This document shows positions 13,070 to 23,064 of a DNA stretch of 64,000 bases, in pieces (positions within the stretch are counted from its first letter, which is position 1; every line of letters begins with the position of its first letter). This DNA comes from Symbiodinium microadriaticum (lineage: Eukaryota > Sar > Dinophyceae > Suessiales > Symbiodiniaceae): NCBI GenBank assembly GCA_001939145.1, contig LSRX01000481.1, positions 455,005-519,004 of the forward strand. The letters are read 5' to 3'. A program made the translations under genes and the position numbers. The notes under the pieces were generated by a model. That model did no database searches. It worked only from the letters and a program-made list of their open reading frames with translations, and was not told the origin of the DNA.

Positions 13070-13390
13070 AGTTGTGAGTTTCAGGGTTTTCCGGGTCAGT
13101 TTCGGTGTTGAGTTTCGGGTCTCAGTTTCGGGTCCGGCACTGGGTCAGNAAACTGACCTCCGCCCTGATCCGAAACTGACCCCCGCCGATCCGAAACTCA
13201 GCCCCGAAACTCGCCCGCCTGGATCCGAAACTACCCCCATGCCGTCGCCCCCCCCCGGGCACCCTGAAACTGACCTCCGCCCGATCCGAAACTGACCCCC
13301 GCCGATCCGAAATTCAGCCCCGAAACTCACCCGCCTTGATCCGAAACTACCCCCATGCCGATCCGAAACTAGAACCCCGAAACTAGGGGT
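13070..13390. repeat. GATCCGAAACT-based minisatellite, inverted around an N
   Basis: From about 13150 to 13390 the unit CCGAAACT recurs about a dozen times within a higher-order repeat of roughly 117 bases (compare 13152-13245 with 13269-13360). Before 13149 the same unit appears as its reverse complement (AGTTTCGG, 13078-13135). The single N at 13149 sits at the switch, so this is either a palindromic array or an assembly join. Confidence 0.9.
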
Positions 13391-13399
13391 ACCCAGCAT

Positions 13400-14236
13400 A
13401 ATTGTTTGTGTCTTTCGCAGTTGCAATGACACTGTCTCTTGAGGCGCTCTCCGAGCTCTCCCTCTTCCGAGAATAGATCTCAACGCAGAAGAATCCAGAC
13501 CGGCATAGGCTCTAGGCACCGGGCAAGCTTTGCTCCTAACGTCGCCAATGTGTGCTGTCTTTGGTTTCCAAGCCCTTGCTCCCGGGCTGCTGACTCAGCA
13601 TGCACTTCCAGGCCAAGTCGAAATACCTTGTACACTTGCGTGCGAAAGCAGAAATTGGCAGCATTTGACTGCTAGGATGGTTGGCAATGGGTTCAATGCA
13701 CGTGGCAACACCGATCTATAATAGTAGGTTTCTTGAATTGGAACACCCGGAAGTTAGCAGGCTGCTGCCATACTACGTCCATGCTCAAGTGCTGTAGCGG
13801 ATGCTGACATAAATCAATCTGCGCTCCGTAGCTGCCTTCGGGAGGCGGAAGCGGTGCCCAGCACCCCTTGCCAGCTTGGTGGCTTGACGATGCCCACTTT
13901 TTCAGAATTCAGGCTAGCAAATGTTATTTTGTTATGCACAGCTTGCCAGACTCACGCTGGCAGCCTTGGTCTGTGCTCTTAAACTGTTTAGTTGCCATGT
14001 TGGATGGAAGCCTCAGACGAGGCTTCTAATGTTCATGGCGGCACTGGCATTCTATCTGTGCGAGTGCAAAGCACCACCATGGGCGAGCATGCTGTGACGG
14101 TAAAGCAAGACACACGCCAAGCACGGCTTGCAAAAGGAGCGTGGAGCATGGAGCATGACAAGGTCTAACGAGTCTTAAATTAGGGGTTTTGCGCAGAATC
14201 ACAGAACTTGCGACATCCATGGGGCCTGCTCCGAAG
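13400..14236. other. Intron remainder, no gene recognised
   Basis: End of the large GlyRS intron. It has short open frames on both strands but no conserved motif. It lies between the MICAL-like stop plus minisatellite and the next GlyRS exon, so any MICAL-like 3' UTR would be at its left edge or before it. Confidence 0.6.
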
Positions 14237-14571
14237 GACCGCACCGTGACTGTCAGGGAGCGGGACACCATGTGGCAGATCAGGCCTTCCAGTCCTACCA
14301 GACGTCTTAAGCCTGTCAGCTTTGCCACCCTGCCTCCGCCTCCCTTCTGCCTCCTTTCTCCCCCCTTGCTCTTTTCGTTGCTTGCTGGGAGAGGTTGCCC
14401 CTCAGCGAGCTGGCCTCGCTCCTCCTCACGCTGTGCAAAGGTGCCCAGGCTTGGGAGGCCGAGAGCCCAGAACTCCTGGTGCGATGTTTCGAAGAAGAAG
14501 TGCCCTTGCAAGGCTACCTTGTGTGCCGAGGTGGCATTCAACAAGTACCCCCACAAGAAGAGCAGCGCTGA
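14237..14571 (+). CDS. GARS: Glycyl-tRNA synthetase, last two exons and stop
   Basis: Exon 14237-14283 reads DRTVTVRERDTMWQIR, the conserved beta-strand motif near the end of the GlyRS anticodon-binding domain. It joins in frame to the exon ending at 4549 (DFDTLE|DRTVTVRERD). An intron with a GC donor (14284-14393) follows, then the terminal exon 14394-14571 (LPLSELASLLLTLCKGAQAW) with stop TGA at 14569-14571. The tail after the family's usual end is about 30 residues of poorly conserved sequence. Because the motif continues exactly where the upstream part stops, these exons belong to the same gene even though a complete MICAL-like gene lies between them. Alternative explanations are a chimeric assembly or an isolated duplicate of the 3' end. 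Confidence 0.88.
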
Positions 14572-15470
14572 GAGCGAATGGGTACGCTAGGAGAGCTCTT
14601 GGGTGCGTCTTGGATTCTGGAAGCGAAGTGTCGCTTCTATCCGAATCAAAAAAGCGAGCTCAAGGCAGCTGTGGATCCGGCATGATCCGCAAATACTGCT
14701 GACGAATCTAGCATTGTTGCCTATAGTCTTCTCCTTGTCACGAACTCTGCGTGAAAACTGCGCAGCATCAGACCTCAAAGGAGAACATGCCGACCTGTTC
14801 TTCCTGTCGTCGAACTAACATCCCCTCAAAATCCGAAAAATCCATGACATTCGCATTTAAACCACGATGTCTTGCTGAACATCTGATTTCAGCAATTGAG
14901 TCGAGAACGCGCCAAGACACAGAAATCGAACACGAGGCTTGCAGACGTACCCAAGAACATGATGGCATCTAAGAGGTCGAGACTGCTGCACAGAGGGAGG
15001 AGGAAGAAGAGGAGCTCAAAAATGAATCAAAGCATCGAAAGCCAAAAGCGCGATGGGAATGGTGGGGCCTGGGAGAGGGGCAAGGGCAGCGGCTTTCTGC
15101 CCCCCCCCTCCCCCTTCCCCCACCCCTCGGGTCTCCATTGTCTGTCCATGCCTCCACCAGCGCTGGAAGTGTCAGAACGACTCCTGAAATGAACATCCGA
15201 CCTACACCTGGCGATTCAGGCTAGTATTGGTATTTGCTCGATATGTTTTTGTGAACAGTTCATTGGCTGGACAGGCAAGAACTTGCGCCTTAGTTCGGGT
15301 GGTTGCAAAAGCGCAGAAGTTATGAGGCTCAGGCTTTGTGTTGAGTTGAAATGCTGCAGTGACCGATACAGCCAGGGCGCGGTCATCTATCAGAACGCAT
15401 TCACAGCGTTTGCTGGCAAAGATCTTAATATTAAGTTCTTAAGCATTGCAAACTTACTCACGCAGGAGCC
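14572..15470. other. Region downstream of GlyRS, no gene recognised
   Basis: No family motif found on either strand. A purine-rich stretch at 14985-15025 is followed by a C-rich stretch at 15090-15130; the open frames over them have low-complexity composition. Confidence 0.6.
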
Positions 15471-15990
15471 CTAAAAGGAGCCTTACAGGAACCCTAAGCC
15501 CTGAACCGCATTGCACATTTAAAAAAACAAACCGTAAGCCCCAAACCAGATTGGGCTGTTTTGCCGTTTACGGGTCAAGGCCTCGTCATGGCTTAGGATT
15601 CTTCAACCTAAGGGCCTGAAGGACCTGATAATTGGTTACCCGGGTTTAGGGCTTAGGGCTCTATAGGGTTTAGGACCCCAAGGCCCTAAAGTTCTTAATA
15701 GTTGTGTTCCTGGGTCAAGGGTAGTACTTTTTGTCGAGTAGTCTTTGGGAGAGTATATGACAATCAGGTACTTGGACCTTCAGGGTAAGGTGAAAAGGTC
15801 CCGTCAGGGTTCCACAGGTTTTAGAGTTTAGGGCCTACGGTTACAGCAGTATGGCTTAGTGAGGCGTAGCTGTTGGGGGTTTAGGGTTTAGACAGAGGGG
15901 TTCAGGAGTTAGGGTTCCAGGTTCTACGGTGCAGGGTTTGACGGTGCAAGGTTTGGGGTTCGGGTTTAATGGTGGGGCTTTGTGCTTTAG
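15470..15990. repeat. Degenerate interstitial telomere-like tract (TTTAGGG-related)
   Basis: Many imperfect copies of TTTAGGG, TTAGGG and GGTTTAGGGCTTAGGG occur on the + strand (for example 15645-15675 and 15874-15920). They begin with the complementary AACCCTAAGCCC form near 15489-15545. TTTAGGG is the plant-type telomere unit also reported for dinoflagellates. The copies are heavily diverged and mixed with AGGGCCT words, so this is an old internal array, not a chromosome end. Confidence 0.8.
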
Positions 15991-16011
15991 GTTCAGGGCT
16001 GAGGGCTTCGG

Positions 16012-16095
16012 TGTGGGCCCGCTGGCCTTCGCAAGAATTGCCGAAGCCTGGAGAGCACGGGTTTACCCACTTCCACCAAGTTCTGGACAGGGTTT
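16012..16095 (+). pseudogene. FkbM-type methyltransferase C-terminal fragment, copy A
   Basis: Reads LAFARIAEAWRA and, after a one-base frame change, FTHFHQVLD. This matches the C-terminal alpha/beta segment found in the other two copies in the window (VLEAWREGEFTHL near 18030, LAFAGVPDALRAG plus FTHLHL near 39230). No upstream SAM-binding motif remains and the frame is broken, so a decayed fragment is the simplest reading. Homology rests on the short shared block. Confidence 0.5.
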
Positions 16096-16199
16096 CGGCT
16101 CGAGCTTAGGTGCGCCTTTCGCCTCTAGGCGTGTGGCGTCTTCCTTATAGCACTTCCAAGCCCCAGCGCTGTTTGCCTCTCGAGCTGCAGCGCATAGCT

Positions 16200-17720
16200 T
16201 TCCCTCCCTCGCCGTGGGATTGCTTAATGGTCGGTGGCGGTTGTGCTGCCCTTGTTACTCTGTAGAGTCTTGGCTGTGTTTTTTCCATTCTGGAGGCAAC
16301 GAGGCGCCGCAGAGCCAGATCACCGGCCTGGCACAGGTGCGCCAGGAAAAGGCGCCACCTTGCCCGACCAAGGCAACAGGCAGGGATCCGTCGAACCCAC
16401 CGACACATCACGGATCGGCACCCAAAATGAAGGGTCAAGAAAGCGGAAAACAGTAGTCAGCGGGCAAAGGTGCGCGACCGGTGGGTAGACAGCAGGCTCT
16501 GAAGCAGCCGACCTTCCCATTGTGGCATCCACCTCACGAAGCTCAAAGCGCTCTACAAGCCAAGACAGCCAGATATCAACCTGCGGTCCATCAGGCTGTG
16601 GAAGTCGCCGATGCCGATCGAACAGCCTCGCAGCAGGCCCAACAGCATGCGCTGGCGGTGTCGAAGCTTACAAAGAGGGTGCAAGGAAACCCAGCCAAAA
16701 GAACCCTGGAGAAAGCTGGGTTGGGGTTGTGGGATGCCATCTCATCGCGCACTGCCTGGAACTGTAGAGGCTGGGGAAGCTGCTGGAGGAAGATCTGCGG
16801 AGGCTTCTCAGGAGCTTATGCAGGCAACTATGTCGATGGCCTATGCAGAGCCAAAGGGCTCGTCAATCAGGCAGTGGCGGCAACGGGGCCTGTGCTGACT
16901 TCAACGCAAGAACACGTCCTACACAAGTCTGCCACCGGTTTACGAGCCCTCGCCAGTACAGTTTTTCCAGCAGCTTATCAATGCGGAAGCCACTCTTGGA
17001 ACCACCGCAGCGAGTCTTCACGGGAGTCCCACCTCGCCCATACGATTTTTGACGCCGCGGATGTGGCCATGGAGCCGGTCAAAAACTCCACGACGGGATT
17101 TCTGTTTGGGAAGGGGCTCTGGCAAACAGGGGGCTGGCATCCTCGTCCGCTCCGCTGGCGACACCATGGGTGGCCCACAGCCACTGGTCTGACTCAGGAG
17201 AGAGCCACGAGACCCGCTCAGACGACACAGAGCTCATTCCCGAGACCGGCGAGGACGAGTCCAAGTCGCTCCAGGCATGGGAAGAGACTGTGGCATATGC
17301 TTCCGAGACTGGAAGATCCCCAGTGGGCGCGGTAGCGGTCAAACTGGAGCAAGAGAGTTTGATTTGTCGTTGGCCCTGTTTACCAGTATGACTTTGGGGT
17401 TGCATCGCATTTGGCTGCAAAGGCATTCGAGAAAACCCCCGCTTCTGCTGGCGGGGCCCATATGAGCGCCTCCCCGGCGCAGCGTGGGCCGCAGCGTTGT
17501 GAGCTCACCGTTTGCCTCAGGCCCATCCTTCGCGGAGGAACTTGTTCCAGCTCGACCACGCTTCTCAGCATGCCAGGGAGCCACCCTTGGTGCACCATTC
17601 TGCTCGCCATGGTTCCCCAATTGCTTTCGATTCTGGCCGCCCAGGCGTGTGTCGTCGGTAGGTGTCTCCCCGGATATACACCCCATTTATTTTCGAAAAC
17701 GCGACTTCCGGGGACCTAAC
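16200..17720 (+). other. Unassigned ORF-rich block between two FkbM fragments
   Basis: A 284-codon open frame (16481-17335) overlaps a second frame open in three pieces (16522-16767, 16843-17052, 17170-17391), and a third opens at 17411-17719. The predicted proteins are rich in Ser, Arg, Gln, Gly and Pro and show no motif I recognise. The second frame contains an acidic stretch (DDTELIPETGEDESKSLQ). Possible readings are a decayed mobile-element gag-like region, a fast-evolving exon, or open frames due to GC-rich composition. There is no reverse transcriptase or integrase motif and no clear terminal repeat. Function is unknown. Confidence 0.35.
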
Positions 17721-17984
17721 CGTCCCTTTTCTGTCCGCTTGATCACCCAGCCCGGGGAGAAAGCACGTGTGCTGGAAGTTTTGGGCGTCGTTGGCTGAGG
17801 ACCCGCCGTGGGGGATTCAGCTTTGGAAGCATGCATTCCTCCGTCGGGCGGTGGAAGGTCGGCACAGTGGAGGCCGTTGCGCCGCGCATCGCCGCGCAAC
17901 GCATTGTCGCTGTTTCGCAAAATCCTTACTCTCCGCTGGACTGTCTGCGACTCTCTGTGCTCTACACCCCGTTTCGCCACAGGC

Positions 17985-18183
17985 TTGGTCGCTGCTCAGC
18001 CTACGCCTACACAAGGGTTCTGGAAGCCTGGAGAGAAGGCGAGTTTACCCACTTGCTGGCACATTGAAGCAAGGGGCGTCGTGTTTAGTCACCATGCACA
18101 AGTTCTGGACTCGGAAGAAAAATCCTGAGGCGAACTTTGACTTCGTGGTTTTCGCATACCCTTTTCCGGGCTCCCAAATTTAA
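17985..18183 (+). CDS. FkbM-type methyltransferase, C-terminal end (copy B)
   Basis: Exon-like segment about 17985-18057 reads RVLEAWREGEFTHL. After about 35 bases, 18091-18183 reads MHKFWTRKKNPEANFDFVVF and ends at a TAA. The ANFDFVVFA block is the usual last strand of eukaryotic algal FkbM-family proteins, which methylate sugar or other hydroxyl groups using S-adenosylmethionine. The SAM-binding and VDVEGSE parts are not visible in the preceding 1.5 kb, and the join between the two segments is not clean in frame, so this is either a 3' remnant or a gene with exons I cannot see. Confidence 0.5.
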
Positions 18184-18640
18184 AGTTTCAGGGAGGTTTT
18201 CAGAAATTTGATGTTTCGATTTTTGAGTGCTAGAAGATAGCTCGGTTAAGGTGTGCACGACATCTGAAGAACCAAACTCTAGAACCAACTATTACCACCT
18301 TTTGGGCTTAAGGGGTCTAGTGTGGACTTTGGTTCTCCACCAACCAGCCATCCGTAGCTGACGCACCTCAGCCCGAACCCTGTGCACACCTGTTCCTCGT
18401 GAGCTGTGGCCATGGGGCAATGGCAAGTTGGCACGCCCAAGACTCTCACAGTGACTTGGTGTCAGCGTGTGTCAGCCATGCATGACCCACATACGCAAGA
18501 GTTCAGACTTGATCGCCGATACCGAGGGGAGGTGCCTTCACCTTTCGAGCCGTCCTTGCTGGAAAGCCCATTGTGGGTCAACAGCTGCCAAGCGGAGACG
18601 GTGATTGAGTTCTGTTTTATGGCGCAACATGTGCCAACTT
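18184..18640. other. Spacer between FkbM fragment and channel gene
   Basis: No conserved domain. An open frame at 18406-18645 (ending near VIEFCFMAQHVPTS) could include 5' coding sequence of the downstream channel, but nothing in it is diagnostic. A charged segment at about 18650-18720 (KKAVKVESIEEDGVAEPRLSE) is a plausible N-terminal cytosolic exon. Confidence 0.4.
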
Positions 18641-18769
18641 CGTAAAGTCGCAGACTCGAGGCTTCCACAAGAAGAAGGCGGTGAAGGTTGAGTCCATCGA
18701 AGAAGACGGCGTCGCGGAGCCTCGGCTTTCCGAGACAGCAAGCCAACATCCAGTTCCATCGCATCTTAG

Positions 18770-20625
18770 GAGAAGATCTATGCCAACTGGATCAAAGAAG
18801 AGTTGCAGAAAGAAGCGGCATGCTTGGAGCTGCCCTTCTCTGTGGTCTTCCTGGCATCATTTGTGACTTGGCGAATCTAGGCAGTAAAAGCATGGGGCAC
18901 AGCCCCTCCAGTTCGTTTGTCCCTCCTGCTAAGGACATCAAAACGCATTGTAATTCTGTCAGAGCTTTCGCTTTCGAATTTGGCCATGTATCGGCATGCC
19001 GAGGCCTTCTTTGCACTGGGGTATTTGGCGCAAGATGTTGCGGCGGTCAAAGATTAATTGCATCGGCTGCACGCAGGCTCCAGTCTCACAGACAGCATGC
19101 AATCAGGTCATGAGTGTCGAAAATTCGATCGAGACGGACATTACCGAGAACGCAAATTTTGCTTTCGACACTTGGCCTCGGATGTGTTGTAAGATTTCCT
19201 AGCCTCGAAGGTGCCGGTTCAAATCTGGCTCTCGGCCAGGAAGGCTACTTCGGCAACAAGGTGATCGGTGACGTGAACAGTTTCGCAGATTTCTGGTCAT
19301 GGACGCACCTGGCCAGCATGGGAATCGGATGTAGCATCGTGATTTGCGGCGATGAGACACCCAGGCGGTTGGGCCTTCTTCCGCTGGTCTTCCCCGAAAT
19401 GCCTTACCTCTACTCTGAGGGCCTGGCGGAGGCCGTCCCAGAGGCCAGGGCCGCAAGCCAGAAACTTTTCAAGTCAAGTCACTGTCAGATGTTATGCTTT
19501 CTGATGCTTTCTGACAGGGCTACAACGTCAGTGCTCTGCCTCAACGATGGTTATACCCTGGATACGAAAAGCCTGCTCCTGTGCAAAATGATTACTTGAG
19601 GCTGGGCAAGATTACCAAATGCATTATGTTCAGCAACGGGCTCGCAGTGAGACATCTGTGGCAGGTACAACAGAATCATTGGAGGACTGCGATTTCGTCA
19701 GGAGGCCTTTCCTCAGCTAGGTGCCTACGCTATCCTTGCATGGGATCCCGGCAGGTTTCCACTGACGACAAGGCAACCTGCACGCACTTCGGTGAAGAAG
19801 CAACATTCAGGCTGCCTGTGCACTGCTCTGGTCGCGCACGTGCACCTTTAGTGGCTATGGGCGTGGTAGCAAGAGAAGCGGCAATCGTAGAGGACATGGA
19901 TCGGCAAGCCATGTACGCACTTCACTGAATACGAGCTGCCGTGCCGGGCTTAGCTTTTCAGCTTGTGGGCTTGACTGAAGAAGTGCAGCGAAACGTGGGA
20001 AGCTTCAGCACCTCGTGTATTAAGTGAAGGCCAGACCTCCTGGCCACGGAAGCCTTCAATAGTGCACCTCAGCGGGTCGAGTGGTTTCTGCCCGAGGTGG
20101 GCCGCTGTGCCCGGCTGTGCCCGTGTCAGCCTCTTTTTGCTTCAGAGCAACAGGTCGAAGGGACATCAGCTTTGGTTCAGCACGTGATCGACATGGAGGA
20201 TCGGGGCGAGCACGTCGCATTGCCAATCTTGAGTGGTGCCCTGATGTGCCCTGGCGAGGATGGGTGCTTCTCTGCCAGAGCGCAGAACCGGTGCCGTCCT
20301 GAACATGGCGACTGACAACACTGATGCTTTACCGATGCTCCTCGGGGTGTGGTCAAGCGCGATTCTGCTCAGGACATGCCTTTGCCAGTGGTGCAACGCG
20401 CAGGTGTGCAGCATGCAGAAAGCATGACAGCAATCAGTGCGTTGTCCAGCCCATGCTGCTTGCCTTTCAAGGTAGGCCCACATCCTTGGCTTGATGAGCA
20501 GACACAACGAGCAGCATCCTCTGCTTTGAAGAGCATCATGCGGCATCATCACCCCTTCGACGGCATCCGAGGTCGAGGTGGCCTTCATAACGTACAACGC
20601 TCATTATGGCCATCACCCTACCAAA
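18770..20625 (+). CDS. Polycystin-type cation channel, first half (S1 and extracellular TOP domain)
   Basis: Exon 18770 to about 18870 carries GEKIYANWIKEELQKEAA followed by a hydrophobic S1 segment (LELPFSVVFLASFVTW). Exon 19107-19166 gives SIETDITENANFAF, 19240-19311 gives YFGNKVIGDVNSFADFWSW, 19518-19600 gives ALPQRWLYPGYEKPAPVQND, 19665-19704 gives YNRIIGGLRFRQE, 20472-20510 gives PHPWLDEQTQR, and 20572 to about 20625 gives VEVAFITYNAHYG. This order matches the extracellular polycystin (TOP) domain of TRPP/PKD2-like channels, which dinoflagellates carry in large numbers. Junctions 19166|19240, 19600|19665 and 20510|20572 keep frame with GA, GC and GC donors. The exons for the end of TOP and for S2 are not identified. 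The channel resumes at 32896 beyond a nested dehydrogenase gene. Confidence 0.82.
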
Positions 20626-21689
20626 TAAGCAGCCTTGGTTCACAAGCTGCACCTGGTAGAATTGGGGAAGTGGCCAGACTCGCCTCTCTTTCTCAGCTCA
20701 AGACTAGAACGGACCCCTTCGTTAATCCGCCGTTGGCAAACTCATATCCATGGCGTGCCTGGGCGCATTTGTAGCAACTGCGAACTGGTTGCCGATGATC
20801 GCATAGTTGTGTTTTGAACTCAACTGAAGCCTCATTGACTTCTCGACAGATTTGTTGACACGAGGCGGGCCTTGGGAGTTGTGTCGATTGCACTCTGCAC
20901 TGTTGGTGAAGCATCCATAAGCCCACCCACATCTTGCCAAATCACTCAGACACATGGCTGCACTGCAAGTCGCTTAGGGATTCTGCTCAGACTCAGTCAT
21001 CGTAATTCAGTCGTAGATCCTGGGTCGGCATAGCTTTGCACCAAGGACCAGTTTTCAAGCGTCCAATGTCAGATTGGAGTCCATATCTGCCGGACGCCCA
21101 TGGCCGTGTCTGCTCAAAGGTCTGCATTTCAAAGCACTCGCGAGGTGCAAACGACCAATCAGAAGCTGGCATTCGACATGGAGGCCAGAGTCTTACCGGC
21201 ATGGGTTCCTGCGGCTTCGGCTTCGTCGCAGGTCAACTTTCAGGCGACCTGCACCAGCGACACTGGCAACACCACCTGGACGTCGTCTACTGGAGATGCT
21301 CGGAAGATAACTTGAAGATACTGTGTACTTTGTACTGTCCAAAAGAGCGGATGTCAAACCTGTTGAACCCGAGGTGCGGCAAATGAGTCTGAAGGGTATA
21401 GACGTCCTCAACACGAAGACTGGAACGACGTCTTATGGCATAGAAGTGAAAGACGCACAGGACAACACATCTGACACGCGCAGAATATGTACACTGCAAG
21501 GTGCTTTGCATAATAAGATCAACGGTTGAAATATTGCTGCCAGGAGTTTATGGCTCGTTTCGAAAATAGGTAACTGACTTGAATCTTTGCGGTTCCTTTG
21601 GGTGGGGTTTTCATGCGGTTCGATTCGAGTCGTGATCTACTGACACAGTCTTGTATACGTAATTATAAACAAATGTTTTGCATACATAC

Positions 21690-21735
21690 ATATGTAGATA
21701 TATATATATATATATACACACACATACACGTACAT
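21690..21735. repeat. (TA)n/(CA)n microsatellite
   Basis: TATATATA run followed by CACACATACACGTACA. Confidence 0.95.
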
Positions 21736-22446
21736 GGTCTTGGGCCCCGGGCTGCTACCCCCCGCCCCGAGGGCTGTCTGCAACAATAGCCACGAGGAGC
21801 TGGTGGGGCCACGATCCTTTTGACAGTCCTCGGTTTTCGGAGGAGAGGATCGAAATTTCGATGTCAAACCGCCAATAGTCAGTCGCTGAGATTGGACTTC
21901 CTGGTGTCACGTTCCCCCTGAGTCTCGGAGTCTCGCCAGTGTTGCACATGCAGGGCAACTTCCCGTTTCAAACATGGCATACGTAGCTTGCACGTAATCG
22001 TGATTTGCATGATTGTCTGTGGTTTTTGTGGGGGCAGGTTTCAAAACGGTTCGCACCGGAACAGAACCCACCACCCAAACCACAGGGTGGAGGTGCCGGG
22101 TGTCAATGCAATGCTCCGCGAGTGCACCAGAGCGACGGCTATGCCACAGCGACAGGGGCACCATCGGCAACGGACAAAGAGGAAAATTGCTACCTTTAGT
22201 GCAGTAGCAATCCCAATAAGGTCGACAATACTACTACTGGTAAATGGCTGTAAGCACACCTCTGTAGGTTTACGGTTTACTAGTTACTAGTATCTAGCAG
22301 TGCGGCGAGTCAGCCAAGATTGCGGCTTCTGCTTGGAGCAAACCCAACATTCAGACTAAAACTTGGAGAAAGGGCCGGTGCTCCTGCCTACCCTGACAAA
22401 AGACGAACACCACAGGTACCACCCCACAGGCGAGGGGGGAGAAAGA

Positions 22447-22536
22447 NNNNNNNNNNNNNNNNNNNNNNNNNNNNNNNNNNNNNNNNNNNNNNNNNNNNNN
22501 NNNNNNNNNNNNNNNNNNNNNNNNNNNNNNNNNNNN
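22447..22536. other. Assembly gap of 90 N
   Basis: Ninety undetermined bases immediately before a CT dinucleotide run, so the gap is probably caused by the repeat. Any reading frame drawn across it is meaningless. Confidence 1.
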
Positions 22537-22569
<33 letters not shown>

Positions 22570-22665
22570 TCCCTCCGTGTCATACTCTTTCCTTATACAT
22601 CTATAAACATATATATATATATATATATTATTTGTGTATACATATGTATATATATATATATGAAC
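22537..22665. repeat. (CT)n and (TA)n microsatellites
   Basis: CT repeat 22537-22575 adjoining the gap, then two TATATA tracts (22607-22630 and 22645-22662) separated by ATTTGTGTATACAT. Confidence 0.95.
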
Positions 22666-22896
22666 AGTATTTGTTCATTTATATGAGGAAGCAAGGGAAA
22701 GGACTCGGCGAAGGATGAAGCCGGATGCCGCTTGCTGTGCCCAAGCACCGGACACATGCTCCACCAACTTGTGTTCAACTCCCCGGCCCAAGCACCCGAC
22801 CCCTGCAACCAGAACGCCGGGGTCCTTCCTCCCTCACACCACCGTCACACCAGCGGAGACATGCATACGTGCCGTGCCCCAAAACCAGGCGCATAG

Positions 22897-23064
22897 TATC
22901 TTGCCATCAAGCTTTTATTCGTTCTTTTGGCCGGACCTCAGAAGGTCTGCTCTGAACAGGACAATGGCGCCTTCCAATATGGACCCCGCTGGGATGGCGA
23001 CTGCGTGAGCGAAGAGTTCAAGGGCACGTGGACAGCAGGACCGCTGAAATCCGTTGAAAGCTGA
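22897..23064 (+). other. Orphan open frame with hydrophobic start, unassigned
   Basis: In-frame stretch of 55 codons ending at TGA 23062-23064. It begins with hydrophobic YLAIKLLFVLLAGPQKVC and continues with DNGAFQYGPRWDGDCVSEEF. The mix of aromatic and charged residues looks more like coding sequence than the surrounding GC-rich DNA, but there is no ATG and no family I recognise. It could be an exon of the host channel, of an unknown gene, or chance. Confidence 0.25.

Larger units (their letters stand above)
4550..14236 (+). other. 9.7-kb GlyRS intron that contains another gene
   Basis: The intron runs from a GA donor (exon TTGGAG, then gaccta) to an AG|GAC acceptor. The hexamer AGGACC is present at both borders, so the exact cut point is ambiguous by a few bases. 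Most introns I traced here are 40-250 bases long; this one is far longer and holds the whole MICAL-like gene plus a minisatellite and one undetermined base (13149). Confidence 0.8.

Noticed and set aside
4550-14236. Fusion protein of GlyRS and MICAL-like monooxygenase
   Set aside because: The break falls inside a compact beta-sheet motif of the GlyRS anticodon domain and the MICAL-like frame has its own stop at 13022, so a fused product would be disrupted. Nested genes fit better.
16012-18183. Retrotransposon with the two FkbM-like blocks as long terminal repeats
   Set aside because: The similarity is a short protein-coding block matching a known enzyme family, not a terminal repeat; there is no TG...CA end, primer-binding site, reverse transcriptase or integrase.
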